A stretch of 64,000 bases of DNA, taken from positions 310,001-374,000 of the forward strand of contig KE332516.1 of the NCBI GenBank assembly GCA_000413015.1. The letters run 5' to 3'. The first letter of the stretch is position 1; every line of letters begins with the position of its first letter. The notes under the pieces were generated by a model. It searched no databases, was not told the origin of the DNA, and saw nothing but the letters and a program-made list of their open reading frames with translations. Origin of the DNA: Treponema socranskii subsp. paredis ATCC 35535 (GTDB taxonomy: Bacteria; Spirochaetota; Spirochaetia; Treponematales; Treponemataceae). Shown here piece after piece: positions 1 through 7,482 of this stretch. The position numbers were made by a program, and so were the translations under genes.

Positions 1-1494
1 ATTCCCCGAACCTTCAAAAGTGAATATCAGAACAAGATTTTTTTCATTCTTTACATTATTCATACGGATCGATGTAATCAGCAAGCTATATTCTTTTGGT
101 GCTTGCCCCTTTGCAATTGAAACATATTGCTTACTTGCTACAGCAAGATCTGTGAGTTCCGTTAAACCATTTACGGAAAGATAATAATCGTCCGTATTGT
201 GGTTAGCATAATCGATCAAGTGTCGGTTTTTAAGGGCAAATCCTTCGGGAGTTTTGGCACCCAATAATTCAATATTATTGATCTTTCTCTTTAGCCATTT
301 AGTTTTTGCAACGTCTATATTGCCGGTCTTTATAAGGCTAAATAAAAAATTCTGTTTTAGGAAGTTTTCCGATACTTTCATAAAACCTGTTTTCTCAACA
401 TGGACGGGTTTTATAACGTACGAACCGTTATACGTTCCGTTTTTTACATCAGCAATAAACTGATTTCGTTGAATATAGTAGTCAACTTTTATTGTACCGG
501 AATAGTCATCTGCCCCAATACCTCTATCTTTCGGTTTATCCAAAGCGTAAGATAAATCGGAATCACCGTGGACGTCTGTTATCTGAATCTGTCCGTCGGA
601 TTTTTTATAAGTGTCTTGATATTTTTTAAATTTTGAACCCTCGCCAACATTGAATATATCGCTTGGCGTAGCATTTAAATATTTTGCACGCGCATAAACA
701 TAAGAAGCAAATGTATTTGCCGGTACTTTAATTATTTCGTCCTTAACTTTTTCGGCAACATACTCAAATACGTCATTTTCTGTAAAATAATCATATTCAA
801 TATTATGAAATGCCGGCCCTACAATGGTTACCGGCACTTTTTCGGTTTCTTCCGAAGCTCCTTCAGCCAATTTCTTATAAATAAGTTCATATTTTGGAGT
901 AAGTTCTATTTTGCCGCTGTTTTCTGCAAAGTCCGCAGTAAATTTATAGGGTTCTGCAGAATTGGCAATATCTATAACTTTCCCGTTTGCAAGAGTGAAT
1001 TTTAATTCAAGATAATCTGCGATGTTTGCAGCATTCTTTAATAAATTAATAAAATTCTGCAGTTTTAAGTTATCTTCCAGTGCCGCATCAAATTTTAGTT
1101 TATCTCCCAAATTTTTTGAGAATGGTACACTGTTATAGGGGTGCGTAAATCCTTCCATCGTTATTGTGTTGGAAAATTCTTTACCGTTTTTCGTACCCTT
1201 TACTTTTACGGTAAACGTTCCCGCTTCATCGTCATATGCAATAAAGTTTCTTTCAGTAAATATAACGCCGCTTGCCGCCGGCGTGTCGTTTGCAATTTTT
1301 TTTGCCGCGGCCGAAGCTGTTATCGAGCCCTTTGTTAAGCCGAACGCCCCAAGCACATCCGCTTCGGTCAATTCATACGGATTTTGCGGAACGACGGGAT
1401 TCGTTCCGGGATTTTCCGGTTCACGGCAGCCCGCCGCAAACAGCAAAAAAATCATCACCGGTACGGCGACAGATTTCGACAGTCCTTTCATCAT
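1..1494 (-). CDS. Surface lipoprotein of unknown function, cut by the window edge
   Basis: An open frame runs on the minus strand from ATG at 1494 (a second ATG follows at 1491) off the left edge, so the C-terminus is missing. A GAGGAGA ribosome site lies 5 nt upstream. The N-terminus is a lipoprotein signal: a short basic start, a hydrophobic stretch and the lipobox LFAAGC, so the mature protein would begin at that cysteine and be lipid-anchored. The visible ~490 residues are hydrophilic and rich in Lys, Asn and Tyr, with no catalytic motif I recognise. It is read divergently from galactokinase and has its own TTGTTT-17-TATACT promoter. Function unknown; location inferred from the lipobox only. 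Confidence 0.8.
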   Translation of the reverse strand, partial: MMKGLSKSVAVPVMIFLLFAAGCREPENPGTNPVVPQNPYELTEADVLGAFGLTKGSITASAAAKKIANDTPAASGVIFTERNFIAYDDEAGTFTVKVKGTKNGKEFSNTITMEGFTHPYNSVPFSKNLGDKLKFDAALEDNLKLQNFINLLKNAANIADYLELKFTLANGKVIDIANSAEPYKFTADFAENSGKIELTPKYELIYKKLAEGASEETEKVPVTIVGPAFHNIEYDYFTENDVFEYVAEKVKDEIIKVPANTFASYVYARAKYLNATPSDIFNVGEGSKFKKYQDTYKKSDGQIQITDVHGDSDLSYALDKPKDRGIGADDYSGTIKVDYYIQRNQFIADVKNGTYNGSYVIKPVHVEKTGFMKVSENFLKQNFLFSLIKTGNIDVAKTKWLKRKINNIELLGAKTPEGFALKNRHLIDYANHNTDDYYLSVNGLTELTDLAVASKQYVSIAKGQAPKEYSLLITSIRMNNVKNEKNLVLIFTFEGSGN

Positions 1495-1514
1495 AAAATC
1501 TCCTCGTTGTATTT

Positions 1515-1544
1515 TTGCATATAGTATTTTATTATAATTACAGT
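1515..1544 (+). promoter_or_regulatory. Possible galactokinase promoter
   Basis: TTGCAT, an 18-nt spacer and TACAGT point toward galK and overlap the divergent lipoprotein promoter. The match is modest, and several A/T-rich alternatives exist in the same 40 bases, including TATAAT at 1533-1538. Confidence 0.3.
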
Positions 1545-1570
1545 ATAGTGAAAAACACAGAAAAAAACAA
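1542..1570 (-). promoter_or_regulatory. Promoter of the left-edge lipoprotein
   Basis: On the minus strand TTGTTT (1565-1570), a 17-nt spacer and TATACT (1542-1547) sit about 48 nt upstream of the lipoprotein start. The same hexamers with the same spacing occur before the small exported-protein gene (28593-28570) and the dksA-like gene (40164-40136). Confidence 0.6.
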
Positions 1571-1631
1571 CGTTTTGCAAAAACCGGTGTTTCGGTTGCC
1601 GTCCGTCCTTTTTCGTGTTAAAATCGCCGCT

Positions 1632-2873
1632 ATGGATACGCTTTCAAATAAAATCGTACCGGAAAATCTTCCCGGCGAATTTAATAAAATCTACGGCGGC
1701 GGAAAAAATTCAGTGCGCGTCTTTGCCGCTCCCGCACGCATCAATATCATCGGAGAACACATCGACTATAACGGCGGAAAAGTATTTCCCTCGGCAATCG
1801 ACCGTTTTCTCTACGTAACGATCAGAAAACGGGACGATTCGCGCATCAGCTATCGAGACTTGAAATTTCCGGGCATCTACACTTTCGATATACGCGACGA
1901 GTTCGCATACAAAAAAGAAAACGGCTACGCAAATTACTTAAACGGCATCGTGACGATTTTAAAACGAAGAGGCTGCGTCTTTTCGGGCGGCTTCGACGCG
2001 CTCATTGCAAGCGACATCCCTCCGGCCGGCGGCATTTCATCGTCGTCCGCCCTCGAATGTGCCTTCGCGTTCGCGCTTTCGGAAGTTTTCGGTTTCGGCA
2101 TTTCGCGAAAAGATATCGCCCTTATCGGACAGCAGAGCGAACACGAATTCATGAACGTCAACTGCGGCATTATGGATCAATTCATCATCGCGACGGCGAA
2201 AAAAAATACGGCTGAACTGCTCGACTGCGCGACGCTCGACTTCGAATACGTGCCGCTTGCGCTCGGTGATTGCCGCTTCGTCGTCATGAACACGCAAAAA
2301 AAACGACAGCTCGCCGATTCGAAATACAACGAAAGGCGAGCCGAGTGCGCCCGCGCTCTTGCAATATTACAAGAGGCAAAAATTCCGCTTCACACCGCAG
2401 GAAAGTATACGAACACGAAGGACATTCCCGACCTGTGCGCTTTGACACCGAATCAGCTCGACGAATGTAAAAGTATTTTTACCGACGAAACGATTTTCCG
2501 CCGCGCGCGCCACTGCGTCACCGAAAACGCACGCGTCGCAAAAGCCGCAGCCGCTCTCAAAGAAGGAAATCTCTCAGCACTCGGAACATTATTAAAAGAA
2601 TCGCACGCATCGCTCAGAGACGATTACGAAGTGACCGGTATCGAACTCGACACGCTTGCAGACGCCGCAAATGCCGAGCGCTCGTGCATCGGAGCCAGAA
2701 TGACCGGAGCCGGCTTCGGCGGCTGCGCGATCGCGCTCGTAAAAAACGGCGGCACGGAAGAATTTATCGACAGGGTGCAGCGCGCGTATATAAAAGCGAT
2801 CGGCTATGAAGCGGCCTTTTTTATATGCGAAAGCGCGGACGGCGTACGGGAGATCGAAACGGCACGAAGCTAA
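1632..2873 (+). CDS. galK: Galactokinase
   Basis: 413 residues, of the GHMP kinase superfamily. It should phosphorylate galactose at C1 with ATP, the entry step of the Leloir pathway. The galactokinase signature INIIGEHIDYNGG is near the N-terminus. The ATP-binding loop PPAGGISSSSALE and the C-terminal GHMP motif MTGAGFGGCAIAL follow in the usual order, and the length is normal. I chose the ATG at 1632 because the frame open upstream of it encodes nothing galactokinase-like; no strong ribosome site precedes it. No galT or galE is adjacent. An aldose-epimerase homologue lies at 41.3 kb. The role is well supported by the motifs; sugar specificity is family knowledge. Confidence 0.95.
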   Translation: MDTLSNKIVPENLPGEFNKIYGGGKNSVRVFAAPARINIIGEHIDYNGGKVFPSAIDRFLYVTIRKRDDSRISYRDLKFPGIYTFDIRDEFAYKKENGYANYLNGIVTILKRRGCVFSGGFDALIASDIPPAGGISSSSALECAFAFALSEVFGFGISRKDIALIGQQSEHEFMNVNCGIMDQFIIATAKKNTAELLDCATLDFEYVPLALGDCRFVVMNTQKKRQLADSKYNERRAECARALAILQEAKIPLHTAGKYTNTKDIPDLCALTPNQLDECKSIFTDETIFRRARHCVTENARVAKAAAALKEGNLSALGTLLKESHASLRDDYEVTGIELDTLADAANAERSCIGARMTGAGFGGCAIALVKNGGTEEFIDRVQRAYIKAIGYEAAFFICESADGVREIETARS

Positions 2874-2947
2874 CGCTGCCGAATCGGGTAATGCGGCGCA
2901 AAGTATGACGCAGACGATACGGCGACAAATCGGATTTGCAAAACGCT

Positions 2948-4012
2948 TCAGTATTCGTCAAACGGCCGGTCCAATTTTACAAATGCGCGGGAACGCTTGC
3001 TTTCATATATCGCCGTAACGATCCGCACGGCGCAAAGCGCGTCTTCTCCCGAAATGAACGGCTTTCGATCGCGGATAATCGCATCCGCAAAATCGCAAAA
3101 CTGTTTTGCATGACCTTCCGAAAGAATCGCTTTAGGATCCGCCGCACCGCCTGCCGAATTGCTTTTTTTTCCGAAGCGCTCGCGGATTTCCTCATCTTCT
3201 TTCCGCTCGTCTTTGAATTGCCACACTTTCAGCATATCTTCTTCGATGACGGCACTGCCCTCCGTTCCCGTTATTTCTATTTTTTTTAATGCTCCCGGAT
3301 ACGATCCCGTCGTTCCTTCTATAACGCCGAGAGCGCCGTTCGCAAATTTCAACACTGCAGCTCCCGTATCTTCGACCGCAATACGATTATGTGCAAGCGT
3401 TTCCGTAAAAGCGCCTATTTCCGTTACCGGCCCCATAAACCACTGCAAAAGATCGACGGCATGAATACTCTGATTCATGAGAGCACCGCCTCCGTCGATT
3501 TCCCACGTACCGCGCCACGCACCGGAATCATAATATGCTTGACTGCGAAACCATTTCACATACGCGCTGCCTAAGACAGGCGTTCCGAAACGCCCTTCGT
3601 CGATCGCTTTTTTTACGAGACGCGGCGCATCATAAAAGCGCGATTGAAAAATTCCCGAAAGCTTTACGCCTTTTGCATTTGCCGCATCGATAATTTTCCT
3701 GCAGCGTTCGACGGTAATTTCAAGCGGTTTTTCGACAATAATATGTTTTCCCTTTTCTATCGCACCGAGCGCCGCTTCCAAATGGCATCCCGACGGCGTC
3801 GCAACGGAGACAGCCTGAATACCGGATGAATTGAAAAAACTGTCCGAGTCGGTGTACGGCTCGAGCCCATATTTTTGAGCGAACCGATCCGCTTTATCCG
3901 GAGAAGGACTGTAACAGACTGTGAGTTCGCAGTTCGGACATTGTGCCAGCGCTTCGGCATGAACGTCGGCAATGGAACCCAATCCGATTATACCGAATTT
4001 GACTTTTTCCAT
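2948..4012 (-). CDS. Gfo/Idh/MocA-family NAD(P)-dependent oxidoreductase
   Basis: 354 residues. The N-terminus has a Rossmann nucleotide-binding motif (GIIGLGSIADVHAEAL), followed at about residue 95 by the family motif EKPLE, whose lysine is normally catalytic. The C-terminal half fits the alpha/beta substrate domain, with GGGALMNQSIHAVDLLQW carrying the usual histidine. Members oxidise or reduce sugars, inositols or sugar-nucleotide derivatives; the substrate cannot be read here. The gene ends 74 nt from galK in a tail-to-tail arrangement. The ATG at 4012 lacks an obvious ribosome site but starts exactly at the Rossmann fold. Confidence 0.88.
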   Translation of the reverse strand: MEKVKFGIIGLGSIADVHAEALAQCPNCELTVCYSPSPDKADRFAQKYGLEPYTDSDSFFNSSGIQAVSVATPSGCHLEAALGAIEKGKHIIVEKPLEITVERCRKIIDAANAKGVKLSGIFQSRFYDAPRLVKKAIDEGRFGTPVLGSAYVKWFRSQAYYDSGAWRGTWEIDGGGALMNQSIHAVDLLQWFMGPVTEIGAFTETLAHNRIAVEDTGAAVLKFANGALGVIEGTTGSYPGALKKIEITGTEGSAVIEEDMLKVWQFKDERKEDEEIRERFGKKSNSAGGAADPKAILSEGHAKQFCDFADAIIRDRKPFISGEDALCAVRIVTAIYESKRSRAFVKLDRPFDEY

Positions 4013-4065
4013 AAGGATATCATAACAAAGCGGGAGAGGATGTCAATACGATACGGTCGGACAGA

Positions 4066-4102
4066 GGGCTGTCTCAAAAGCCTGTTGCTTTTTTGACAGC
4101 CC
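4066..4102. repeat. Inverted repeat with GGGCTGTC ends
   Basis: GGGCTGTC (4066-4073) is mirrored by GACAGCCC (4095-4102). The stem continues through TCAAAAG against CTTTTTTGA with a small loop. It lies between two minus-strand genes. The T-run is inside the stem, so it is not a standard terminator. The ends resemble those of some insertion sequences, but no transposase is nearby. Confidence 0.5.
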
Positions 4103-4146
4103 GTCGAGTTTGCTAAAACCCGCAATTGAACTTATAATTTTTTTTA

Positions 4147-6111
4147 CTAGTGCGCGGTCAGCCAATCCCGCCACTGTACTTCAGCTTTGTCTAGGGTAGT
4201 CATTTCGCCTATATAGTAGTCCATTTTAGCATTAGCGCTAAAATTAAAGAGATACGGTTTAAAGTGATGCTGGTCATAGTAAGGGTTCTCCGTATCGGCT
4301 TTGGTATAGATATCGACTCCGTCTTTATAACGTATACCGTAAGTGAATATCATATTATTAACCCCGTCATTATTATCAACAACATATATAGCGATGACAT
4401 TATTATCCTCATCAAAAGCAGCGCCCCACAGTGTTATGGCATGAGCTTCACCCGATGATTTGTCTAAATTTATTCCGATGGCTTTTTTAGACCCGAGTGC
4501 CTCTTTAAGCATATCCTCGAACTCTTTTTTTGTATAAATACGTTTTTTCTCGATAGGAGTTTTACTTTCACTAAAGACATCCGAAAATAATGCCGGCGAA
4601 TAGTTTTTATCGTCTGCATTTTCAAAATTGTTTAATCCGAAAAGATACCACGCTAGCCCCTTAGCCGGATCGCCCCCATGATTTATGCATTTTGCACGAA
4701 AGAGGTTTGCTATGGAACTTTTTTGAGGTTCCTGATCATTGGCAAGCCCGCGTTTATAAACAGGTTTATACATATTTACAGCATCGCCTGTTATACCTTT
4801 TTTTGTTATGTACTGGTTTATATTGCTTTCGTTCTGTACAAACCACCAATGCAGCATATTTGAATCGGTCTTAGCCCAACACTGCTTACTGTCACGACGC
4901 CCGTTGTTCGGAGGATTTGTGTAATCGACTTTCCGCGCATTAAAAAACTTGGTACTTGTCGTTTCGTTCCATGTAAAAACATAGTCGATATTATGATTTT
5001 CTACCGGATTTGAACCGACGATTTGTATCGGTTGCTTTTCGGAAGGAAGAGGTTCCCCTATTTCGTGTACCCATTTTATCGTTACAACCGGGTGCTCATT
5101 CTTTTTTTGGATGATTTTTACTTGCAGATCCTTACCTGCAGCTTTGACATATTTATTTGTACTATTATCTTTAAATTTGATATATGCAGTTCTGGTCCAC
5201 ACGGTTTTGTTTTTCTTAAGGTGCAAGCGTACCGTATCCTGAGCCGGATTTGTGGCGTCTTTCGAAACAAAGTTCGCCCATTCTTTTCCGCCGTCTACGA
5301 CCTCAGGCGTATAGCTAAGTTTTCCGTTGGATGTTTTTACCGTAAATGTTACATCACCTTCATCGCTTTCACACAAGACGGACGGTGTTTCTATACTGAT
5401 TGAGGGACCTAAAGGTTTTTCCTTCGTCTTAAAATGAACTTCTTTTTTAACAGAGGGATTATCTACAGAGGTTATGGTTACCGTTGCTTCTCCGACATCG
5501 TGATAGGCTTTTATTGACAGGTTTCCATCGCCGTTCGGCCATGCTACATTCTCATTAGATGAAGTAATTCTAAGCTCTTTATTAGCGGCATCATCCGGCA
5601 TTACTTTCAGCTTGAGTTCATAAGACTCGCCGATAACCAGCTCAACAGGGTTTGCAGGTTCCTCTTCAAATTCGATGGAAGTAACATGAACGAGAGCTGC
5701 CGTAACGGTAATGTTTATTGTCTTTTGCACGCCGTTTGCCGCACGTATCGTAATTACCGCATTGCCCGTATCATGTGCGGTAATCAAACCTTCGGCATTT
5801 ACCGAAGCGGTTTCTTCGGCGTCTGACGAAAAAAAGAGTTTTTTATCCGACGCATTTTCCGGCAAAACTTTCGCCTGCAGGCGGTACGTATCGTCCTTGA
5901 CGATGGAAAGAGAATCACCGACGGAATTAATGTGAATGCCCGTAACCGCCGTATCCGTATCGGTCTTGGATAGATCGTTCGCACAAGATACAAAGAGCAA
6001 GGCCGACAACGATACAAACACAGCGATTTTATTTTTAAATAAATATTTTATATTGTGTTTTATATTGTATAATATACAATATTTTCCATTTCTTTTCAAG
6101 TGATAAATCAA
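4147..6111 (-). CDS. Lipoprotein with Ig-like domains and an IdeS-type cysteine protease domain
   Basis: 654 residues. A long basic N-terminus and hydrophobic segment end in the lipobox LFVSC (Cys43). Residues ~55-137 and ~142-228 look like bacterial Ig-like (Big_2) domains, and ~236-335 like a BACON-type beta domain. Residues ~365-625 resemble the streptococcal IgG protease IdeS (peptidase family C66). CWAKTDSNMLHWWFVQN matches the segment around the IdeS nucleophile (here Cys411), and HAITLWGAAFDEDNNVIAIY matches the His segment (His557), followed by Asp579. Lys394 is a possible oxyanion residue. The start is TTG at 6111 with GGAGG 12 nt upstream; no closer start was found. Family knowledge suggests cleavage of host immunoglobulin; the actual substrate is inference. 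I recall a similar protein in T. denticola but cannot verify it here. Confidence 0.85.
   Translation of the reverse strand: MIYHLKRNGKYCILYNIKHNIKYLFKNKIAVFVSLSALLFVSCANDLSKTDTDTAVTGIHINSVGDSLSIVKDDTYRLQAKVLPENASDKKLFFSSDAEETASVNAEGLITAHDTGNAVITIRAANGVQKTINITVTAALVHVTSIEFEEEPANPVELVIGESYELKLKVMPDDAANKELRITSSNENVAWPNGDGNLSIKAYHDVGEATVTITSVDNPSVKKEVHFKTKEKPLGPSISIETPSVLCESDEGDVTFTVKTSNGKLSYTPEVVDGGKEWANFVSKDATNPAQDTVRLHLKKNKTVWTRTAYIKFKDNSTNKYVKAAGKDLQVKIIQKKNEHPVVTIKWVHEIGEPLPSEKQPIQIVGSNPVENHNIDYVFTWNETTSTKFFNARKVDYTNPPNNGRRDSKQCWAKTDSNMLHWWFVQNESNINQYITKKGITGDAVNMYKPVYKRGLANDQEPQKSSIANLFRAKCINHGGDPAKGLAWYLFGLNNFENADDKNYSPALFSDVFSESKTPIEKKRIYTKKEFEDMLKEALGSKKAIGINLDKSSGEAHAITLWGAAFDEDNNVIAIYVVDNNDGVNNMIFTYGIRYKDGVDIYTKADTENPYYDQHHFKPYLFNFSANAKMDYYIGEMTTLDKAEVQWRDWLTAH
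6062..6082. promoter_or_regulatory. 21-bp perfect palindrome at the 5' end of the protease gene
   Basis: Arms ATATTGTATA (6062-6071) and TATACAATAT (6073-6082) are exact complements about a single central base. The palindrome falls in codons ~10-17 of the IdeS-like gene. It could bind a dimeric repressor or fold as an mRNA hairpin near the start codon. Confidence 0.45.
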
Positions 6112-6196
6112 ATAAATTTAATACCTCCAATAAATCAAATCAACGTGCATATCCCCCCCGCAAAACCGCTCTTGCCGCCGAAAACGTAAACGGACA

Positions 6197-6230
6197 TAAA
6201 AAAAGGATTACCGGAAACCCGATAATCCTT
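6197..6230 (-). terminator. Terminator of tRNA-Leu
   Basis: AAGGATTA (6203-6210) pairs with TAATCCTT (6223-6230) around a 12-nt loop. On the minus strand a T-run follows directly, right after the tRNA 3' end. Confidence 0.8.
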
Positions 6231-6234
6231 GCAA

Positions 6235-6316
6235 TGCGGAGAACCTGACTTGAACAGGCACGGCTCGCGCCACTAGCACCTCAAGCTAGCGTGTCTACCA
6301 ATTCCACCATCCCCGC
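6235..6316 (-). tRNA. tRNA-Leu (anticodon GAG)
   Basis: Minus-strand cloverleaf: acceptor GCGGGGA/TCTCCGC, anticodon stem CTAGC/GCTAG around loop TTGAGGT (anticodon GAG), a long class II variable arm as expected for leucine, and T-loop TTCAAGT. The discriminator is A and the CCA end is not encoded. It has its own promoter and terminator. Confidence 0.95.
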
Positions 6317-6327
6317 GTGTGAACGAA

Positions 6328-6356
6328 AGCATATCACAAGGCACAAAGCGTGTCAA
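6328..6356 (-). promoter_or_regulatory. tRNA-Leu promoter
   Basis: TTGACA (6351-6356), 17-nt spacer, TATGCT (6328-6333); 11 nt separate the -10 box from the first tRNA base at 6316. A near-consensus housekeeping promoter. Confidence 0.8.
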
Positions 6357-6500
6357 GTATACGGCGCAGCGGTTTCGACGCAATATCAAGCGGCACGAAC
6401 AGTCCGTTTACTTTCGAAAAGGCCGCCGGCTTTTTACCCTTCGCGCTTATTTTTTAGAGCATCGGTTTTCCGTGCCCTGCTTTGAACGGCAAGCGCTCTA

Positions 6501-6529
6501 TTGACACGATCGCGCAGGTCATTTACAGT
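6501..6529 (+). promoter_or_regulatory. Promoter of the acidic-protein gene
   Basis: TTGACA (6501-6506), 17-nt spacer, TACAGT (6524-6529), about 48 nt before the ATG at 6578. It diverges from the tRNA-Leu promoter. Confidence 0.7.
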
Positions 6530-6577
6530 AAACGTGGTTTGAGAGCAGTCAGCAGTACGAGCCTCACAGGAGTTAGT

Positions 6578-6853
6578 ATGTCCGCCGAAGAATTATTTTC
6601 GTATGACGACGAATACGATGACGACGATTTCGATGCCGACGACGATTTCGGCAGCGACGACGGAGACGAAGAACTCGACGAATTCGACGAAGACGCCGAT
6701 TTTTTCGAAGACGATCCTCTTGAAGAAGAAGACGATATAGACGAACCCTACGACGACTACGAAGAAGAAGACGGGTACGGCGCCGTACGTGACGATGACG
6801 AAGATCTGTCGGAAGACGACGACTTCGACGATATCGACGACGACTCCTATTGA
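6578..6853 (+). CDS. Hyperacidic small protein of unknown function
   Basis: 91 residues, of which I count 37 Asp and 17 Glu (59 % acidic) against a single Arg and no Lys or His. Interspersed Phe, Tyr and Gly give repeated units such as DDDFGSDDGDEE; there is no signal peptide or membrane segment. The ATG at 6578 is preceded by AGGAG at a good distance and by a near-consensus promoter, and the acidic pattern runs to the stop, so I think it is a real, well-expressed gene. The longer in-frame start upstream would place the promoter inside the gene. I do not recognise a family. Such composition is seen in DNA-mimic proteins, histone-type chaperones and acidic tails of RNA polymerase delta subunits; none of these can be claimed here. 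Confidence 0.7.
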   Translation: MSAEELFSYDDEYDDDDFDADDDFGSDDGDEELDEFDEDADFFEDDPLEEEDDIDEPYDDYEEEDGYGAVRDDDEDLSEDDDFDDIDDDSY

Positions 6854-6865
6854 TATCGCTCTTTA

Positions 6866-6893
6866 AAAGCCGATCGGCGCGCTTTCATTTTTT
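6866..6893 (+). terminator. Possible terminator of the acidic-protein gene
   Basis: AAAGC...GCTTT flanks the palindrome GCCGATCGGC and is followed by a run of six T. The stem is short and imperfect. Confidence 0.35.
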
Positions 6894-6960
6894 AAAAATT
6901 TCCGATAGACTCGGCTTTCAATTCCGATTTTATTAATTATTGTTTTTTATTTCAGGGCGA

Positions 6961-7112
6961 CTTTTTGCGGCAAACCGCAAAAACCGGGCTTTCCGAGGTT
7001 CCGCCTTCCGGCTCCATTCCTTCGGAACGGCTCCGCCGCCTCTCCAATCCCTGTCGCTCGCAAAGCCTTTTTCCGCTTTGCATTTCCTCCGAAACTCGCA
7101 GCACTACCGTGC
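6961..7112 (-). ncRNA. Structured GC-rich region downstream of rsfS (possible 3' RNA element)
   Basis: No reading frame looks real here. Read on the minus strand after rsfS, the region forms a series of hairpins: GCAC/GTGC (7101-7112), GCAAAGC/GCTTTGC (7060-7081), a GTTCCG...CGGAAC pairing, two CGGCTCC direct copies, and finally a perfect 9-bp stem TTTTTGCGG/CCGCAAAAA with a 4-nt loop (6962-6983). The last hairpin could terminate transcription from either side. It may be a 3' UTR, a small RNA or a degenerate repeat. Confidence 0.4.
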
Positions 7113-7113
7113 G

Positions 7114-7467
7114 TTAATTATTAATTTCCACACGGCGTCCGGCATGCCACAATTTTTCCAAATCGTAAAACCCTCTCGCCTCGCTCGACATCAAGTGTAC
7201 GACGATATCTCCGAAATCCGTGAGCTGCCAATCGTCGCCGTCGCTCTGTTTTCTGCGCGTCGGATAAAGTCCGAGTTCGTTTTCCTTCGCATAATCGCAT
7301 GCCTGCTTATATAAACCTTCTTTATGCGCCGAACTCGTGACCGTAGCGATGACAAAATAATCCGTCCAGCCGTTCAGCTCCGAAATATCGATAAGCGCGA
7401 CGTCTTTTCCTTTGCCGTCTTCCATAAGCCGCGCGAGTTCTTTCGCTTTTTCTTCCGTCGTTTTCAT
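7114..7467 (-). CDS. rsfS: Ribosomal silencing factor RsfS (Iojap family)
   Basis: 117 residues, the usual length. Family features are DYFVIATVTSSAHKEGLYK, the GDDWQLTDFGDIVVHLM core and the C-terminal FYDLEKLWHAG. RsfS binds ribosomal protein L14 on the large subunit and blocks subunit joining when nutrients are scarce. It is the last gene after the LCP-family gene, 15 nt downstream of its stop, matching the yqeK-lcp-rsfS order common in bacteria. Confidence 0.95.
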   Translation of the reverse strand: MKTTEEKAKELARLMEDGKGKDVALIDISELNGWTDYFVIATVTSSAHKEGLYKQACDYAKENELGLYPTRRKQSDGDDWQLTDFGDIVVHLMSSEARGFYDLEKLWHAGRRVEINN

Positions 7468-7482
7468 ACTGCAACCCTTGTG

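Noticed and set aside
1515-1631. Extended galactokinase N-terminus
   Set aside because: The extra 39 codons overlap the promoter region and do not resemble galactokinase.
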